A stretch of DNA of 64,000 bases from Cytophagaceae bacterium. Lineage in GTDB: Bacteria; Bacteroidota; Bacteroidia; Cytophagales; UBA9547. Made by a program: the position numbers and the translations under genes. The first letter of the stretch is position 1. The number at the start of each line of letters is the position of its first letter. Of the stretch, positions 19,364 through 29,951 are shown piece after piece. Below the pieces are notes generated by a model. That model saw only the letters and a program-made list of their open reading frames with translations, did not search any database and had not been told where the DNA came from. The stretch covers positions 1-64,000 of the forward strand of contig JAIYAU010000024.1 in NCBI GenBank assembly GCA_027488865.1, given 5' to 3'.

Positions 19364-21121
19364 TTGCATAATTACATACCGTACAAAATGCTTTACCACT
19401 TTAACAAAAATCTTATATTCTATTTGATAGCCATTGCTTTGGTACTTTATTTGCCATTGTTAGGTGCTGTCCATCTATTTGATTGGGACGAAATCAATTT
19501 TGGCGAATCTGCTCGTGAAATGTTGATTACCCGAGACTTTTTTAGGGTACAAATCAATTATGACCTATTTTGGGAAAAACCTCCGCTATTTTTTTGGCTA
19601 CAAAGTTTAATGATGGCTATTTTTGGGGTAAGTGATTACGCCTCCAGACTTCCTAATGCTTTTGTTGGTGTGGCCACTTTTATTGCTTTTTATTTGATTG
19701 GTAAAAAACACTATGATAAAAACTTCGCTGCCATTTGGTGTTTGGTATATGCTGGTTCATTCTTACCACACTTATATTTCAAATCTGGAATAATAGACCC
19801 AATATTTAACTTGTTCATTTTCTTGGGTTTATACCACATTGCAATGTTTTCAAAAAACAAAAACGAAGGTGATACCAAGCTAAGAATAAAACATACTTGC
19901 TTTGCTGGACTGTTTATTGGCCTAGCAATACTTACTAAAGGCCCTGTTGCACTATTGATTGCAATTCTATGCACCGCGGTTTATGTAATTAAAGAAAAAT
20001 CTATCAAACCATTTTCAATACGCACAATTGGAGCTTTTGGAGCAGTTTGTGGTGCTGTTTGTTTCTTATGGTTTGGTTTACAGATACTTAAAGACGGACC
20101 TTGGTTTTTAATAACCTTTATTCAATACCAAATTCGCTTGTTTTCAACGCAAGATGCTGGACATGGTGGCCCATTTATTTACCATTGGTTGGTGCTTTTA
20201 CTAGGATGTTTTCCTGGTTCAATATTTATCTTTAAATCATTAAGAAAAAATTATGACGACAATCCAGCACAAAAAACATTAAAATTTTGGATGATTATTT
20301 CTTTTTTTGTGGTTTTGATTTTGTTTTCAATTGTAAAAACAAAAATCATTCATTATTCTTCATTCTGTTATTTGCCGCTAAGTTTTCTGGCTACAGATTA
20401 TTTGTATAGGTTATTACACAACAAAAAAACCTTTCCTCTATTTCAAAAAGTTTTAATTGGTGTTATTGGTGGGGCAATTGGGCTTGCTATTGCGCTGGTG
20501 CCGTTTGTGGGCAAAAACCTTAGTAAAATTCCAAATTATATTAAAATAGAAGACAATTTTGCTATTGAAAATATGAAAGCCGAGGTCTATTGGTCAGGTT
20601 GGGAATCTCTTATAGGAATAGGCTATTTAATCACCATTGTGTATATATTAATTCAAAATAGGGAAAATGCCTTCAAAAATATGATTCTCCTATTTGTTAG
20701 TTCGCTCATTGTCATACAGTTAACTCTCTATATTATAATTCCTAAGATAGAAAGATATTCTCAAGGTGCGGCTATTGATTTCTTTATCAGTAAAAAAGGA
20801 GAAGATTGTTATGTAAATACAATTGATTACAAAAGTTATGCGCATTTGTTTTATGCGCAGATTAAACCTGATCAAAACCCAATTTATGGAAAAGCTTCAT
20901 TAAATGCATCTGATACCTTATTGTGTAGGTGTAAAAGCATTGAAAACGTGGAACAGCGAAACAACTGTGTTCGAGAATGGATGGAAAAAGGCCCAATAGA
21001 CAAAACAACGTATCTTGTTACCAAAATTGACCGTGGAGGTTGGCTGAAGGAGAACAATACTCTACAGAAAATTGGCGAAAAAAATGGGTTTGTCTTTTAT
21101 AAAAGAGAAAAAGTGCGATAA
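19364..21121 (+). CDS. ArnT-like/PMT-family (GT39-type) glycosyltransferase, integral membrane
   Basis: LFDWDEINFGESAREML...FWEKPPLFFWLQ; many TM segments (start may be at 19388). Confidence 0.85.
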   Translation: MHNYIPYKMLYHFNKNLIFYLIAIALVLYLPLLGAVHLFDWDEINFGESAREMLITRDFFRVQINYDLFWEKPPLFFWLQSLMMAIFGVSDYASRLPNAFVGVATFIAFYLIGKKHYDKNFAAIWCLVYAGSFLPHLYFKSGIIDPIFNLFIFLGLYHIAMFSKNKNEGDTKLRIKHTCFAGLFIGLAILTKGPVALLIAILCTAVYVIKEKSIKPFSIRTIGAFGAVCGAVCFLWFGLQILKDGPWFLITFIQYQIRLFSTQDAGHGGPFIYHWLVLLLGCFPGSIFIFKSLRKNYDDNPAQKTLKFWMIISFFVVLILFSIVKTKIIHYSSFCYLPLSFLATDYLYRLLHNKKTFPLFQKVLIGVIGGAIGLAIALVPFVGKNLSKIPNYIKIEDNFAIENMKAEVYWSGWESLIGIGYLITIVYILIQNRENAFKNMILLFVSSLIVIQLTLYIIIPKIERYSQGAAIDFFISKKGEDCYVNTIDYKSYAHLFYAQIKPDQNPIYGKASLNASDTLLCRCKSIENVEQRNNCVREWMEKGPIDKTTYLVTKIDRGGWLKENNTLQKIGEKNGFVFYKREKVR

Positions 21122-21187
21122 AAAGAATTTAGGTTACCTTAACCTGTCGCACTAATTTTATTGCTTAATTGTTAAAAGAAAAAGTTT

Positions 21188-24100
21188 ATGCTCAACCAAA
21201 AAGAACATATTTTAGAAAATCTAAAAGCCTATAAGAAAAAACTGTTCCTCAAAAATCTAATTAGAGGGTTGTTGTTTTTTGCGCTCATTGTATTATGCTC
21301 TTTTCTAATTTTTACCACGCTTGAATATTTCGGAAGGTTTAATAGTCTGGTGAGAACGGTTTTCTTTTTTTCCTTTTTATCCCTTGCCATTTACAGCCTG
21401 TTAAAACATATTGCTGTGCCAATTTATCAACTGGCTTCCATTGATAAACAGGTAAGTGATGAAGCAGCAGCAGTTGAAATAGGAAAATACTTTCCAGAAA
21501 TTAAGGACAAACTACTCAATCTGTTACAACTTAGTAAGAACAAAGAAGATGTGGTATTGATATCAGCAGCTATAGCACAGAAATCCAATGAGTTACGTAT
21601 AATTCCATTTGTTAACGCTGTGGATATGAGCGAAAATAACAAATACGTAAAATATGTAACCATCCCTGTTTGTATTTCCGTAGCTATAATACTATTCTCT
21701 CCGCAGCTATTCTCGGAAAGTTCAGCCAGAATTGTACAATTCAATAAAAAGTTTGTACATCAAGCTCCTTTTAAATTCATTATTACCAATCAAGAATTAA
21801 CAAGTTTTTACAATGAAGATTATGAGGTAAAACTAAAACTTGAAGGCAAAGCATTTCCAGAACAGGTATACATTGTGTCAAACGATCGTAAAATCAAGAT
21901 GACCAAAATCAAGGATGATGAGTACCATTATACTTTCAAAAAAATACAGAAAAACACCCCTTTCCAATTGGAGGGTGCCAGTTATTTTTCTGACCAATAT
22001 GAAATATCTGTTGAACGTAAGCCAACATTAGAAACGTTTAAGGTTAAATTAAATTATCCAAATTACCTTAATAAACAAACAGAAACCTTAGAAAACAACG
22101 GTAATTTAATTGTCCCTGAAGGCACGAAGGCTACATGGACACTCAACCCTGTTGCAACGAATCAAGTAATGGCACAATTTGATGGGGAAAAACAGTTCCA
22201 CGTGGAACAAAATCTTTTAGGAAACTATAGTTTTGGTAAAACACTCACTAAAAATACGTTTTTGTTTCTACTCCTCAACGGCCAAAATAAAAACATTACT
22301 GAAAAAACTCAGTATTCAATAGAAGTTATTCCCGACCAGTATCCGAAAATTAATGCAGAGCATTATTATGATTCCACATTATTCAACTTTATCACCATTG
22401 CAGGTGCCATATCCGACGATTATGGTCTAACTAAGCTGGTATTTAACTATAAAGTAGGCGCCGCTGATGGGGTTCAAACTCCCTTCAAATCAGTTATAGT
22501 AAAAAATAACAGCTTAGCTTTATCGGAAAACTTTTACTTCAATTTTAATACTGACACCCTTTTATTAAACCCAGGACAATCGTTACAATATTTCATGACT
22601 GTTTGGGACAATGATGGTCATAATGGCCATAAATCAGCAAATTCAAAAGTTTTCGAAATGAAACTACCCACCAAAAATGAGCTGGAAAATGATATAAAAT
22701 CGAGTGTGGCTAAAACAGAATCACAACTGGATGAAACTATTAAAAAAACTACTCAAATGCAAAATGAGCTAGAAAAGTTACAAAACAGGTTAAAAGGAAA
22801 AAAGAACTTTGACTGGCAAGACAAAAAAGCTATTGAAGACATTATCAAAAAACACGAACAGCTAGAAAAAGAGGTGGAAGACTTTCAACAACTGCAAAAA
22901 GAACTAAAACAAAAACAAGACAAATTTACAGAGGAGGATTTAAGGATTGCGGAAAAAGCAGAACAACTTCAAAAACTTGTAGATGACCTCATGGACGAAG
23001 AAACTAAAAAACTTTATGATGAACTTCAAAAACTACTTAATGAGAAAAATAAAGAAGGAGAACTTCAAAACACTTTAGACAAGCTAGAACAAAAAGAAGA
23101 AAATCTTGAAAAAGAATTGGAGCGGGCAATGGAATTTTTCAAGCAACTCCAATTTGAAAAACAGCTTGAAGAATCTATTAAAAAACTGGACGACTTGTCA
23201 CAGAAGGAAGAGAAGCTCAGTAATTTATCTAAAGAAGAAAAAACCAATAATGAGGAGCTTAAAAACGAACAAGATAAACTTAATAAAGAGTTTAATGATT
23301 TAAAGAAGGATCTAAAGGAGTTAGACAAACTTAATGAAGAACTAGAAAACAAAAATGACCTAAAACAAAACGAACAAGAACAACAGTCGATAAAAGAGGA
23401 GATGGACAAGGCAAAGAATCAACTTGAACAGAACCAAAAACAAAAAGCCAGCAAAAGCCAAAAGGAAGCTGCGGACAAAATGAAACAAATGTCACAAAAG
23501 CTTAGCCAAATGAAGCAAGATATGCAAATGAAGCAAAACTCTGAGAACATGGAAGACCTAAGACAAATATTAGAAAACCTACTTAGTCTTTCATTTGATC
23601 AGGAAGAGGTAATGAAGGAATTCAAAAAGGTTAATCAAAGTGATCCCAAATATTTAAAATTATCTCAAAACCAACTAAAGCTTAAAGATGACGCCAAGAT
23701 TATAGAAGACAGCTTAAATACACTTGCTAAACGAGTACATCAAATAGAATCATTTATAACACGAGAACTTGGTGACATGAAAATGTACATGAATGAAAGC
23801 TTAAAAGCAATAAAACAAAGAAGAAGTGATTTGGCAGCAGGAAAACAACAATTAGCCATGACCTCCATTAACAATCTTGCATTGTTGCTTAACGATGTGT
23901 TAAAACAAATGCAAGATCAACAGCAAAACATGATGCAAGGTGCCGGATCATGTAACAAACCTAGTCCCGGTAAAGGCAAAAAACCAAACATGAGCCCTAG
24001 CCAAATGCAGCAAAAACTTAATGAACAAATGCAAGGACTTATGAAAAGCGGAAAATCAGGCAAACAAATGTCTGAAGAATTGGCTAAAATGGCTGCTCAA

Positions 24101-24523
24101 CAGGCTCGTATTAGAAAGGCTATGCAAGAGCTAGAAAAGATGAGAGGTAAAAACGGAAAAAGCGGTAAGGAGGGTAAAGAGGGCAAGGAAGCAGGGCAAG
24201 GAAATGGAAATCTTTTGAAAGAGATGGAAAAAATTGAAGAAGAGCTGGTGAATAAAAGGATAAACCCTGAATTACTCAAACGCCAAAAAGAAATACTCAC
24301 AAGGCTTTTAGAAGCAGAAAACTCACAGCGAGAAAGAGATACTGACAATAAACGAGAATCAAATAGTGGCAAGGAACTGCCACGTTCTATTCCACCTTCA
24401 TTAGAAAAGTACTACCAAGAAAAAGCCAAACAAACAGAACTTCTTAAAACATTACCTCCATCTTTTAATCCTTATTACAAAAAAGAGGTGATACAATATT
24501 TTGAAAAACTTAATAACCAATAA
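21188..24523 (+). CDS. DUF4175-family large coiled-coil protein
   Basis: N-terminal TM helices, long coiled coil, low-complexity K/Q/E C-terminal region. Confidence 0.75.
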   Translation: MLNQKEHILENLKAYKKKLFLKNLIRGLLFFALIVLCSFLIFTTLEYFGRFNSLVRTVFFFSFLSLAIYSLLKHIAVPIYQLASIDKQVSDEAAAVEIGKYFPEIKDKLLNLLQLSKNKEDVVLISAAIAQKSNELRIIPFVNAVDMSENNKYVKYVTIPVCISVAIILFSPQLFSESSARIVQFNKKFVHQAPFKFIITNQELTSFYNEDYEVKLKLEGKAFPEQVYIVSNDRKIKMTKIKDDEYHYTFKKIQKNTPFQLEGASYFSDQYEISVERKPTLETFKVKLNYPNYLNKQTETLENNGNLIVPEGTKATWTLNPVATNQVMAQFDGEKQFHVEQNLLGNYSFGKTLTKNTFLFLLLNGQNKNITEKTQYSIEVIPDQYPKINAEHYYDSTLFNFITIAGAISDDYGLTKLVFNYKVGAADGVQTPFKSVIVKNNSLALSENFYFNFNTDTLLLNPGQSLQYFMTVWDNDGHNGHKSANSKVFEMKLPTKNELENDIKSSVAKTESQLDETIKKTTQMQNELEKLQNRLKGKKNFDWQDKKAIEDIIKKHEQLEKEVEDFQQLQKELKQKQDKFTEEDLRIAEKAEQLQKLVDDLMDEETKKLYDELQKLLNEKNKEGELQNTLDKLEQKEENLEKELERAMEFFKQLQFEKQLEESIKKLDDLSQKEEKLSNLSKEEKTNNEELKNEQDKLNKEFNDLKKDLKELDKLNEELENKNDLKQNEQEQQSIKEEMDKAKNQLEQNQKQKASKSQKEAADKMKQMSQKLSQMKQDMQMKQNSENMEDLRQILENLLSLSFDQEEVMKEFKKVNQSDPKYLKLSQNQLKLKDDAKIIEDSLNTLAKRVHQIESFITRELGDMKMYMNESLKAIKQRRSDLAAGKQQLAMTSINNLALLLNDVLKQMQDQQQNMMQGAGSCNKPSPGKGKKPNMSPSQMQQKLNEQMQGLMKSGKSGKQMSEELAKMAAQQARIRKAMQELEKMRGKNGKSGKEGKEGKEAGQGNGNLLKEMEKIEEELVNKRINPELLKRQKEILTRLLEAENSQRERDTDNKRESNSGKELPRSIPPSLEKYYQEKAKQTELLKTLPPSFNPYYKKEVIQYFEKLNNQ
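22195..22208. promoter_or_regulatory. parS-like palindrome GTTCCACGTGGAAC (inside CDS)
   Basis: Perfect 14-bp palindrome identical to the core of the two sites at 25.55-25.62 kb. Confidence 0.6.
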
Positions 24524-24593
24524 TTAAAACAATAAAATCGTGGTAAAAAAACAACATTTACAAAAAGAGATATACGTAATCGTGTCTTAGTAG

Positions 24594-24601
24594 TATATTT
24601 G
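24594..24601 (+). promoter_or_regulatory. Putative Bacteroidota -7 element TATATTTG
   Basis: Matches TAnnTTTG 36 bp upstream of the 24637 ORF. Confidence 0.35.
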
Positions 24602-24636
24602 TAGCAGTGTAAAATTTTAGCCTTGAATAGCGTATA

Positions 24637-25038
24637 ATGGAGTTGATAAAAATACTAATACCGTCTTTACCTCAAAACATCCGAATCGTTGAAAGTTTTA
24701 TTGATAACGCGAAGGATAAATATTATCTAAATGATGATATATATGGCAACATTATGATTGCTGTAACGGAGTCGGTTAATAATGCAATTATACATGGCAA
24801 CAAACTTGATATCACAAAAAATGTTCATTTGTCTCTAGAGTTGCTAGAAAATGAAGTAAAGTTCACCGTGCAAGACGAAGGAGAGGGCTTTGATGTAAAC
24901 AACCTCCCCGATCCCACAGCACCTGAAAATATAAGTAAACCAGGTGGAAGAGGAATATTTTTAATGCAGAACCTTTGCGATAAAGTGAATTTTGAAGACA
25001 ATGGAAGGAGGGTGGAGTTGTCCTTCGTATTGAATTAG
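24637..25038 (+). CDS. ATP-binding protein, anti-sigma/serine kinase (HATPase_c_2, RsbW-like)
   Basis: VTESVNNAIIHGN; VQDEGEGFDV; GGRGIFLMQ. Confidence 0.92.
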   Translation: MELIKILIPSLPQNIRIVESFIDNAKDKYYLNDDIYGNIMIAVTESVNNAIIHGNKLDITKNVHLSLELLENEVKFTVQDEGEGFDVNNLPDPTAPENISKPGGRGIFLMQNLCDKVNFEDNGRRVELSFVLN

Positions 25039-25057
25039 ATACAAACTTAAAATCAAC

Positions 25058-25085
25058 GCCTGACGCACACCGTCAGGCTTTTTTG
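25058..25085 (+). terminator. Rho-independent terminator
   Basis: GCCTGACgcacaccGTCAGGCttttttg. Confidence 0.85.
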
Positions 25086-25104
25086 TTTAATGGGTTAGGT
25101 AAAC

Positions 25105-25551
25105 ATGAACAGTAAAATTGTAAATATATTTTGCACTGAAGAAATTAAGAATCCTTTGCCAAGGCAAAAGGCGTTAGTTTCATCATGGATAAAAAAACGA
25201 ATTACAGAGGCTGATTACACCTTTACAAGTCTAAGTATAATCTTTTGTTCCGATGAATACTTGTTGCAAATGAACATCCAACACCTAGAACATGATTACT
25301 ATACCGATGTTATCACCTTTGATAACAGCGAGCCTAATAGTAAAACAATTGACGGGGAAATATATATAAGCCTAGACCGTGTTAAAGAAAACGCCACCCA
25401 ATTCACAGAACCATTTAAAAAAGAAGTTCTGAGAATAATTGCTCATGGTGTTTTACACTTACTTGGCTTTGGTGATAAAACACCCACAGAGAAAAGCGAG
25501 ATGACAAAAGCAGAAAACGACTTTCTTCTTTCAGCAGAGCATCTTTACTAA
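25105..25551 (+). CDS. ybeY: Endoribonuclease YbeY (rRNA maturation)
   Basis: HGVLHLLGFGDKT; YYTDVITFD. Confidence 0.95.
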   Translation: MNSKIVNIFCTEEIKNPLPRQKALVSSWIKKRITEADYTFTSLSIIFCSDEYLLQMNIQHLEHDYYTDVITFDNSEPNSKTIDGEIYISLDRVKENATQFTEPFKKEVLRIIAHGVLHLLGFGDKTPTEKSEMTKAENDFLLSAEHLY

Positions 25552-25571
25552 ATGTTCCACGTGGAACATTT
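25550..25571. promoter_or_regulatory. parS-like palindrome (22 bp, aaaTGTTCCACGTGGAACAttt type)
   Basis: Perfect palindrome AAATGTTCCACGTGGAACATTT; one base pair per arm from the TGTTTCACGTGAAACA parS consensus. Confidence 0.8.
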
Positions 25572-25604
25572 GCATTTTAGAGTTGAAACCATTTACCAAA
25601 ATAT

Positions 25605-25622
25605 ATGTTCCACGTGGAACAT
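25605..25622. promoter_or_regulatory. parS-like palindrome (18 bp)
   Basis: ATGTTCCACGTGGAACAT, 11 bp before mnmG ATG. Confidence 0.8.
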
Positions 25623-25632
25623 TTGATTAAGT

Positions 25633-27498
25633 ATGTTTAAAGAATATGATGTAATTGTGGTGGGTGCTGGGCATGCTGGATGTGAGGCCGCGGCCGCAGC
25701 TGCTAACATGGGATGTAGTACGCTACTTATTACTATGGACATGACCAAAATGGGCCAAATGTCATGTAACCCTGCTATGGGGGGAGTAGCCAAAGGTCAA
25801 ATAGTTCGTGAAATCGATGCCTTGGGTGGGTTATCTGGGATTATAACAGATAAAACCTCCTTGCAGTTTAGGATGTTGAATAGCTCCAAAGGGCCGGCTA
25901 TGTGGAGTCCAAGAGCCCAATGTGACCGTTGGAAATTTACTGAGGAATGGCGAATTGCCCTAGAAAACATACCTAAGCTTGATTTTTGGCAAGAAATGGT
26001 GACAGGTATATTGGTAAAAGACCAAAAGGTGAACGGAATTCGAACAGCCATGGGGCTTGAAATACAAAGTAAATCCGTAGTCCTAACAAATGGTACATTT
26101 CTAAATGGAATAATACATATAGGCGAAAAAAACTTTTCGGGTGGACGTACAGGAGAAAAAGCAGCTAAAGGTATAACTGAACAACTTGTAAGTTTAGGTT
26201 TTGAGTCGGGTAGAATGAAAACGGGTACACCTGCACGACTTGATGGTCGGAGTATTAACTACAACATCGTTGAGGAGCAACAAGGAGATCAGTTTCCACA
26301 AAAATTCTCCTATAGCAACGAAACTTTTCCTATCCAAAAGCAACTAAGCTGCCACATAACATATACCAACACCGAGGTTCATGAGATTTTGAAAACTGGT
26401 TTTGAAAAATCCCCAATGTTCCAAGGACGTATAAAAGGTCTTGGGCCGCGATACTGTCCCTCCATTGAAGACAAAATAAATAGATTTGCTGAACGAGAAC
26501 GTCATCAGCTATTTATAGAACCAGAAGGCTGGAACACCTGCGAAGTTTATCTCAATGGGTTTTCTTCATCTTTACCAGAAGAAATTCAGCTTAAAGCATT
26601 GCAGAAAATCCAAGGGCTTGAAAACGTTAAAATGTTTAGACCTGGTTATGCCATTGAATATGATTATTTTCCTCCCACACAACTTAGTCTAACACTTGAG
26701 ACAAAACTTGTATCTGGTCTCTTTTTTGCAGGCCAAATTAATGGTACCACAGGATATGAAGAAGCAGCAGGCCAAGGCCTAATGGCTGGAATAAATGCAG
26801 CTAGAAAAGCACAGGAGAAAGATGCTTTGATATTGCAAAGAGATGAAGCATATATTGGTGTGCTAATTGATGATCTCATAAACAAAGGCACCGAAGAACC
26901 CTATCGTATGTTTACTTCCCGTGCTGAATATAGAATTCTCTTACGCCAAGATAACGCAGACATTAGGCTTACACAAAAAGGCTATGACATAGGTCTTGCT
27001 TCTGAGGAAAGGTTTTTAAACATGAAACTAAAGGAGAAAGAATCACAGGAAATTTACAAATGGCTTGCTACTACCAAAACGGAATCATTTGAGGTCAATG
27101 AGATGTTATCGCAACTAGGTTCAGCAGAGATTAAGGAAAAAACAACTTTAATTCAGCTATTAAGAAGACCCGATATTGGCATTAACAATTTCAGAGGTAT
27201 CAACTCCGATATTGATAATTATATCAATTCCAAAGACGCCTTACATTTGGAACAAGCTGAAATCCTTATTAAATATGAAAGCTATATTGATAAAGAACGA
27301 TCAATGGCTGAAAAAATTAAGTCATTAGAAAATGTTAAAATTCCAATTACAATTAACTATGATGAGATCTCTGCTCTGTCAAATGAAGCAAAAGATAAAT
27401 TCAAAAAAATAAAACCACTTAGTCTAGGCCAAGCATCCAGAATAAGTGGAATTTCTCCATCAGACGTATCAATATTAATGATTCAACTTAACAAATAA
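25633..27498 (+). CDS. mnmG: tRNA uridine-5-carboxymethylaminomethyl(34) synthesis enzyme MnmG (GidA)
   Basis: [69 protein letters not shown]. Confidence 0.98.
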   Translation: MFKEYDVIVVGAGHAGCEAAAAAANMGCSTLLITMDMTKMGQMSCNPAMGGVAKGQIVREIDALGGLSGIITDKTSLQFRMLNSSKGPAMWSPRAQCDRWKFTEEWRIALENIPKLDFWQEMVTGILVKDQKVNGIRTAMGLEIQSKSVVLTNGTFLNGIIHIGEKNFSGGRTGEKAAKGITEQLVSLGFESGRMKTGTPARLDGRSINYNIVEEQQGDQFPQKFSYSNETFPIQKQLSCHITYTNTEVHEILKTGFEKSPMFQGRIKGLGPRYCPSIEDKINRFAERERHQLFIEPEGWNTCEVYLNGFSSSLPEEIQLKALQKIQGLENVKMFRPGYAIEYDYFPPTQLSLTLETKLVSGLFFAGQINGTTGYEEAAGQGLMAGINAARKAQEKDALILQRDEAYIGVLIDDLINKGTEEPYRMFTSRAEYRILLRQDNADIRLTQKGYDIGLASEERFLNMKLKEKESQEIYKWLATTKTESFEVNEMLSQLGSAEIKEKTTLIQLLRRPDIGINNFRGINSDIDNYINSKDALHLEQAEILIKYESYIDKERSMAEKIKSLENVKIPITINYDEISALSNEAKDKFKKIKPLSLGQASRISGISPSDVSILMIQLNK

Positions 27499-28374
27499 AT
27501 GTTTGAAAAAATAGACATCTGCCCCGTTTGCGGCAACAATGAGTTTACAAACTCTCTTATTTGTAACGACCACACCGTAACAAATGAGAAGTTTGCCCTA
27601 ATTAAGTGCAAATCATGTGGTTTTTTGCTCACTTCACCGAGACCAACGAAGGAGAACATTGGCAAATACTATAAGTCTGATACCTATATTTCACATTCTG
27701 ATACAAACAAGGGAATAATAAACCAGATTTATCACGTAGTACGGAAAATATCACTTCGCAATAAGTTTAAGCTAATTAAGCAAAAGGAGAATAAAAGTAC
27801 CATTCTCGACTTCGGTACAGGTACTGGTTACTTTGTTAACTACTGTAACGAACGTGGTCAATTAGCTGAAGGACTAGAAATTGATGACGCGGCAAGAGCT
27901 ATAGCTTCTAAAAATGGCGCTAAAATCTATTCTTCTTTAAATGAAATAAAAGATAAAAAATACCGTGTAATCACCGCGTGGCACGTACTAGAGCATATTC
28001 ATGATCTTGACCAAACAATATCTTCAATGAAAAAACTTTTGGAAAAAAAAGGAAGATTAGTTTTTGCAGTTCCTAATTGTAACTCGTATGATGCACAACA
28101 CTACAAGGAATTCTGGGCTGGTTATGATGTGCCAAGACACCTTTACCACTTTACACCACAAACCATGAAAATCTTATGTAAAAAACATAACCTCAAAATT
28201 AAGGATATTCTGCCTATGAAGTTTGATGCATTTTATGTGTCAATGTTAAGTGAGAAATACAAGAATGGTAAGACTAACTTTTTAAGGGCACTTCTTCTTG
28301 GGCTCAAATCGAATAGACAAGCAGCTTTAAATAATGAGTACTCAAGTCTAATTTATGTTATCAAAGTAAAATAG
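27499..28374 (+). CDS. Class I SAM-dependent methyltransferase with N-terminal zinc ribbon
   Basis: CPVCGN..CKSCGFLLTSPRP; ILDFGTGTGYFV; ITAWHVLEHIHD. Confidence 0.88.
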   Translation: MFEKIDICPVCGNNEFTNSLICNDHTVTNEKFALIKCKSCGFLLTSPRPTKENIGKYYKSDTYISHSDTNKGIINQIYHVVRKISLRNKFKLIKQKENKSTILDFGTGTGYFVNYCNERGQLAEGLEIDDAARAIASKNGAKIYSSLNEIKDKKYRVITAWHVLEHIHDLDQTISSMKKLLEKKGRLVFAVPNCNSYDAQHYKEFWAGYDVPRHLYHFTPQTMKILCKKHNLKIKDILPMKFDAFYVSMLSEKYKNGKTNFLRALLLGLKSNRQAALNNEYSSLIYVIKVK

Positions 28375-28379
28375 TAAGC

Positions 28380-29951
28380 ATGTTAATCAAGTGGTTATCC
28401 GGTTTTTCAATAATTTTTTCAATACTAGTTTTTAGTCGATGTGCCAATATCAGTGCTCCTGGTGGAGGCCCATTAGATACACTTAAACCTACATTAGTAA
28501 GGTCAATTCCTAAGAATAATGAAACCAATTTTAATAGTTCTGTCTTAATATTTGAAGTGTCCGAACCTATCGATGCCGGACAACTCGCTAAAGAAATACA
28601 AATTCAACCGCCACTAGAAGAAGAGCCAACAATTGAAGCGGATCGAAAAAAAATAGTTGTTAAACTTAAAAAGCAGCTTAGATCAAACACCACCTATAAT
28701 CTATACTTTAGAAATGGTATAAAAGACAAAACCGAAGGAAATATACTTAAAAGTAATAGAATTAGATTTTCAACAGGAGCAAACCTAGACTCAATACGAG
28801 TAGAAGGACGCATAATTAATCCCTTAGACAATAAACCCTCTACAAACATACTAGTTGGAATATTTTTAATCAATGATACTATTACTCCGTATAATACTAA
28901 ACCTGAGTATTATAATTATACCAACAAGGAAGGGGTCTACACCATTAATGATATAAAGGCAGGCACTTATAAACTATTGGCTTTTAATGACTTAAATAAA
29001 AATCTTCTTTTAAACTTAAACGAGCCGTTGGGTTTTATTGATACAACGTTATCCATTAGTTCTAATTTAAGTCTAAAAAACCTAAGTTTAACATTTGCCA
29101 AAACTGATTCTCTTAAAATATCGAGTACCAAATCTAAGAACGGTATTTTCGAGATACGTCTTAACAAATCACCAAGAACCGCAGTATTAGAAAGCAAACC
29201 TCAGTTGAAATATTTAGTAAGCGCAAACGTTATAAGAGTATTTCCTAATACTCGTATCGACAGTTTACAAGTTGAATTAACAGTGGAAGATTCGTTAGGA
29301 ACAAAGTTAAAAAAATCAATTACCGCAAATTTTGATAAAGAAAGATTTAAAAATAAAAATTTCATATCTAATAAAAACCCTTACCGTAAATTAACTTCCA
29401 AAGGAGGGAATGTAGTTATAACAACAGAGACACCAATTGAAACTATATTAAAAGATACAATTCTATTAAAGCCCGATAACAATAAATGGGTGAATTCTAA
29501 ATTTACTCTCTCCAAAAACGGAGACTCGCTTTACATAAAATACCCTCAATTTCAAGATTCACTGTTTATCAAAATTCCAGCAGGCTTTTGTGTATCAGCT
29601 TTAGGAGATACCTCAAGTCAATTTAAAGATAAATTTGAAATATTTAAAGAAGAAGACGTAAGTCTCATAGCTGGAAGTATTAATACGAAGTATAAAAATT
29701 ATATTTTTGAATTACTAACGAAGGACAATAATGTAGTAATAAGATTAATAAATCCGAAAAGTTACGAAATTCCAAATCTATCTCCCGGTGAATATAGAAT
29801 AAGAATTATTGAAGATTTAAATAATAACGGTTTTTGGGATGTAGGTAATTATCGAACAAATATACCTGCTGAAAAAATATACCATCATCCCGCACCAATT
29901 ATTATTAAAGCCAATTGGGAACTACGAGATGTAAATATTACCACAGAATAA
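28380..29951 (+). CDS. Ig-like (SbsA-type/Big_5) domain lipoprotein
   Basis: Lipobox-like SRC; ANISAPGGGPLDTLKPTLVRSIPKNNETNFNSSVLIFEVSEPI. Confidence 0.75.
   Translation: MLIKWLSGFSIIFSILVFSRCANISAPGGGPLDTLKPTLVRSIPKNNETNFNSSVLIFEVSEPIDAGQLAKEIQIQPPLEEEPTIEADRKKIVVKLKKQLRSNTTYNLYFRNGIKDKTEGNILKSNRIRFSTGANLDSIRVEGRIINPLDNKPSTNILVGIFLINDTITPYNTKPEYYNYTNKEGVYTINDIKAGTYKLLAFNDLNKNLLLNLNEPLGFIDTTLSISSNLSLKNLSLTFAKTDSLKISSTKSKNGIFEIRLNKSPRTAVLESKPQLKYLVSANVIRVFPNTRIDSLQVELTVEDSLGTKLKKSITANFDKERFKNKNFISNKNPYRKLTSKGGNVVITTETPIETILKDTILLKPDNNKWVNSKFTLSKNGDSLYIKYPQFQDSLFIKIPAGFCVSALGDTSSQFKDKFEIFKEEDVSLIAGSINTKYKNYIFELLTKDNNVVIRLINPKSYEIPNLSPGEYRIRIIEDLNNNGFWDVGNYRTNIPAEKIYHHPAPIIIKANWELRDVNITTE

Noticed and set aside
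23065-23409. Serine/phenylalanine-rich 114-aa minus ORF
   Set aside because: Antisense artefact of the low-complexity Lys/Glu coiled coil of the DUF4175 gene
25550-25622. Operator pair for an ordinary transcription factor
   Set aside because: Possible, but similarity to the parS consensus, an identical third copy in a coding sequence and proximity to mnmG and a DnaA-box cluster fit parS better
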